Positions 63,047 to 64,000 of a stretch of DNA of 64,000 bases are shown piece by piece. Below the pieces are notes generated by a model that searched no databases, had not been told where the DNA came from, and worked only from the letters and a program-made list of their open reading frames with translations. Where the stretch lies: assembly GCF_028453695.1 (NCBI RefSeq), contig NC_135779.1, positions 10,428,831-10,492,830 on the forward strand, in the 5' to 3' direction. The first letter of the stretch is position 1. The number at the start of each line of letters is the position of its first letter. The translations under genes and the position numbers were made by a program. The stretch is from Augochlora pura (lineage: Eukaryota; Arthropoda; Insecta; Hymenoptera; Halictidae).

Positions 63047-63284
63047 ACCATCAATTCCGGCGAGTCCGCCACTATGAATTGCACAGTGGAGGGTTATCCG
63101 GTCGAGAGCGTCGAGTGGTTGCACGATGGTGTGCCGGTATTGACGCAGGACACGAGGATCAGATTGCTGCCTCCTCTGGTCCTCGTGATAGGCTCGGTCG
63201 GCCGGAAGGACAAGGGGATGTACCAATGCCTCGTCAGAAGCGACAAGGAGAACGCACAGGCCACCGCGGAATTGAAACTCGGAG
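63047..63284 (+). CDS. Dscam-like: Dscam-like exon: main part of Ig4
   Basis: The acceptor is TCCCGGTTATTTACAG and the donor is CGGAG|GTATTC. The exon opens on a codon boundary with TINSGESATMNCTVEGYP, with the first Ig4 cysteine at residue 338. It continues through SVEWLHDGVPVL with the tryptophan at residue 350, and KDKGMYQCLVRSDKENAQA with the second cysteine at residue 387. It ends AELKLG, which is the very conserved close of this Dscam domain. The exon is 238 bases long and leaves one base of a codon for the next exon, which lies outside the window. The phrase from KDKGMYQC to AELKLG is the strongest family marker in the window. Confidence 0.95.
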
Positions 63285-64000
63285 GTATTCACGCAGGCAC
63301 TCACCTTATTATCGCGCGAAACGAGCGATCCATATTCTCGTCCACGTTTCGATGCAACGAAAAAGTCGAAAGTAACGAAACATCGCGGTATACTCCTTAC
63401 CAATAATATTAGGACACTTAGAGAAAATTAAATATATTTCTTAGAATTTCTTCGGTTTATTTTAAAATTAATTCTATTAACCTGTAATGAATTAAAGGTA
63501 ATAAATAAATAAACGGTAAAGAAATACACTCTAATAAAAATAGCATCAATTTTGTAAAAGAAAGTTAAATTCTATTTTCGACAATATTCAGCACATGTTT
63601 TCCATAAACAAAATGCAATAAACGAGTAAATTAATTACATAAGTGATAAATATTTATAAAATTATTACCGTAGATAAAACGTTACCTAAACCGAATGAAA
63701 AATTATAATTTATACTAAATCAGCTAGTGTTCTGATATTTTTGGAGAGAAGCGCATATCATAGAATTATTTCAGACATTGTTTGTTGAAACATCGGCAGA
63801 ATTCGCATTTTGCTGCTATACACCTTAACCCGCTATGTTAGCATATTAATACCTTTTTAAAAAATTTAATTTCGTTATATATTTTAAAGAAAAATCCTAA
63901 AAATTCTCATTCTATACTTATCATCAAAATTCTACTGTCAGTTTTGCAAACAATAATAGTTGTTTTAATTAAAAAGAATTAAATTCTTTAGAAAGATGTT
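63285..64000 (+). other. Start of the next intron, running off the window
   Basis: After the donor GTATTC the sequence becomes strongly AT-rich with no further Ig-like frame up to the edge. A TTAACCCGCT motif at 63827-63836 resembles the outer end of the TTAA-flanked elements elsewhere in the window, but no partner end is visible. Confidence 0.75.

Larger units (their letters stand above)
14987..63284 (+). other. Dscam-like: Dscam-family cell adhesion gene, partial (seven exons covering Ig1-Ig4)
   Basis: This is the extent of the gene visible in the window; both ends are missing. Spliced together, the seven exons keep one open frame of 1215 bases with matching phases at all six junctions. 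Four I-set/C2-type Ig domains follow one another, each with Cys, Trp and Cys in register at residues 35/47/92, 136/151/193, 244/256/296 and 338/350/387, counting the first split codon as residue 1. Dscam proteins are single-pass neuronal surface receptors that act in homophilic recognition, axon guidance and dendrite or synapse patterning. Introns cut the middle of Ig1, Ig2 and Ig3, as known for arthropod Dscam genes. Exons equivalent to the Dscam1 variable clusters are single copies here, so a Dscam2/3/4-type paralogue is likely. Which one cannot be fixed from sequence reading alone. Confidence 0.93.

Noticed and set aside
15174..64000. CRISPR-like arrays suggested by the repeated ~30-bp units
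   Set aside because: The units are degenerate and directly adjacent with no unique spacers, and the window is clearly from an animal genome.

Overview
This window is eukaryotic DNA, almost certainly from an insect. Its base composition is heterogeneous, its introns are very long, it holds many short inverted-repeat transposon remnants flanked by TTAA, and it carries part of one recognisable gene. That gene is a member of the Down syndrome cell adhesion molecule (Dscam) family on the + strand. A hymenopteran such as a bee, wasp or ant seems most likely from the repeat style and the protein, but this is inference and I cannot name the species.

Seven Dscam exons can be placed with matching reading phase at every junction: 14987-15173, 23941-24083, 39848-40012, 59251-59397, 60327-60467, 61327-61520 and 63047-63284. 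Together they give about 405 residues that form the first four immunoglobulin domains, each with its Cys-Trp-Cys core. The preceding exon (5' UTR and most of the signal peptide) was not found. The rest of the gene (later Ig domains, fibronectin III domains, transmembrane segment, cytoplasmic tail) lies beyond the right edge. Each exon occurs once, with no array of alternative Ig2 or Ig3 half-exons, so this is one of the non-hypervariable paralogues (Dscam2/3/4 type) and not the arthropod Dscam1 locus. The intron after the fourth exon appears to use a GC-AG splice pair.

The other ~98% is intronic or upstream DNA. It contains nine short inverted-repeat transposable elements or fragments: five TTAA-flanked, one TA-flanked Tc1/mariner type plus a related fragment, and two others. 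It also holds a 20-bp, a 38-bp and several shorter tandem repeats, many GA/CT tracts, and one 100-N assembly gap.

The most unusual non-coding feature is a family of degenerate tandem arrays with a ~30-bp unit and a core like CTACTTGTCTGACTA. It recurs in at least eleven clusters across the window, on both strands. A second dispersed motif (core GACTGCGGATTTTTATG) recurs at eight or more places. No convincing second protein gene, tRNA, rRNA or CRISPR array was seen; the remaining open frames look like chance or repeat-driven frames.
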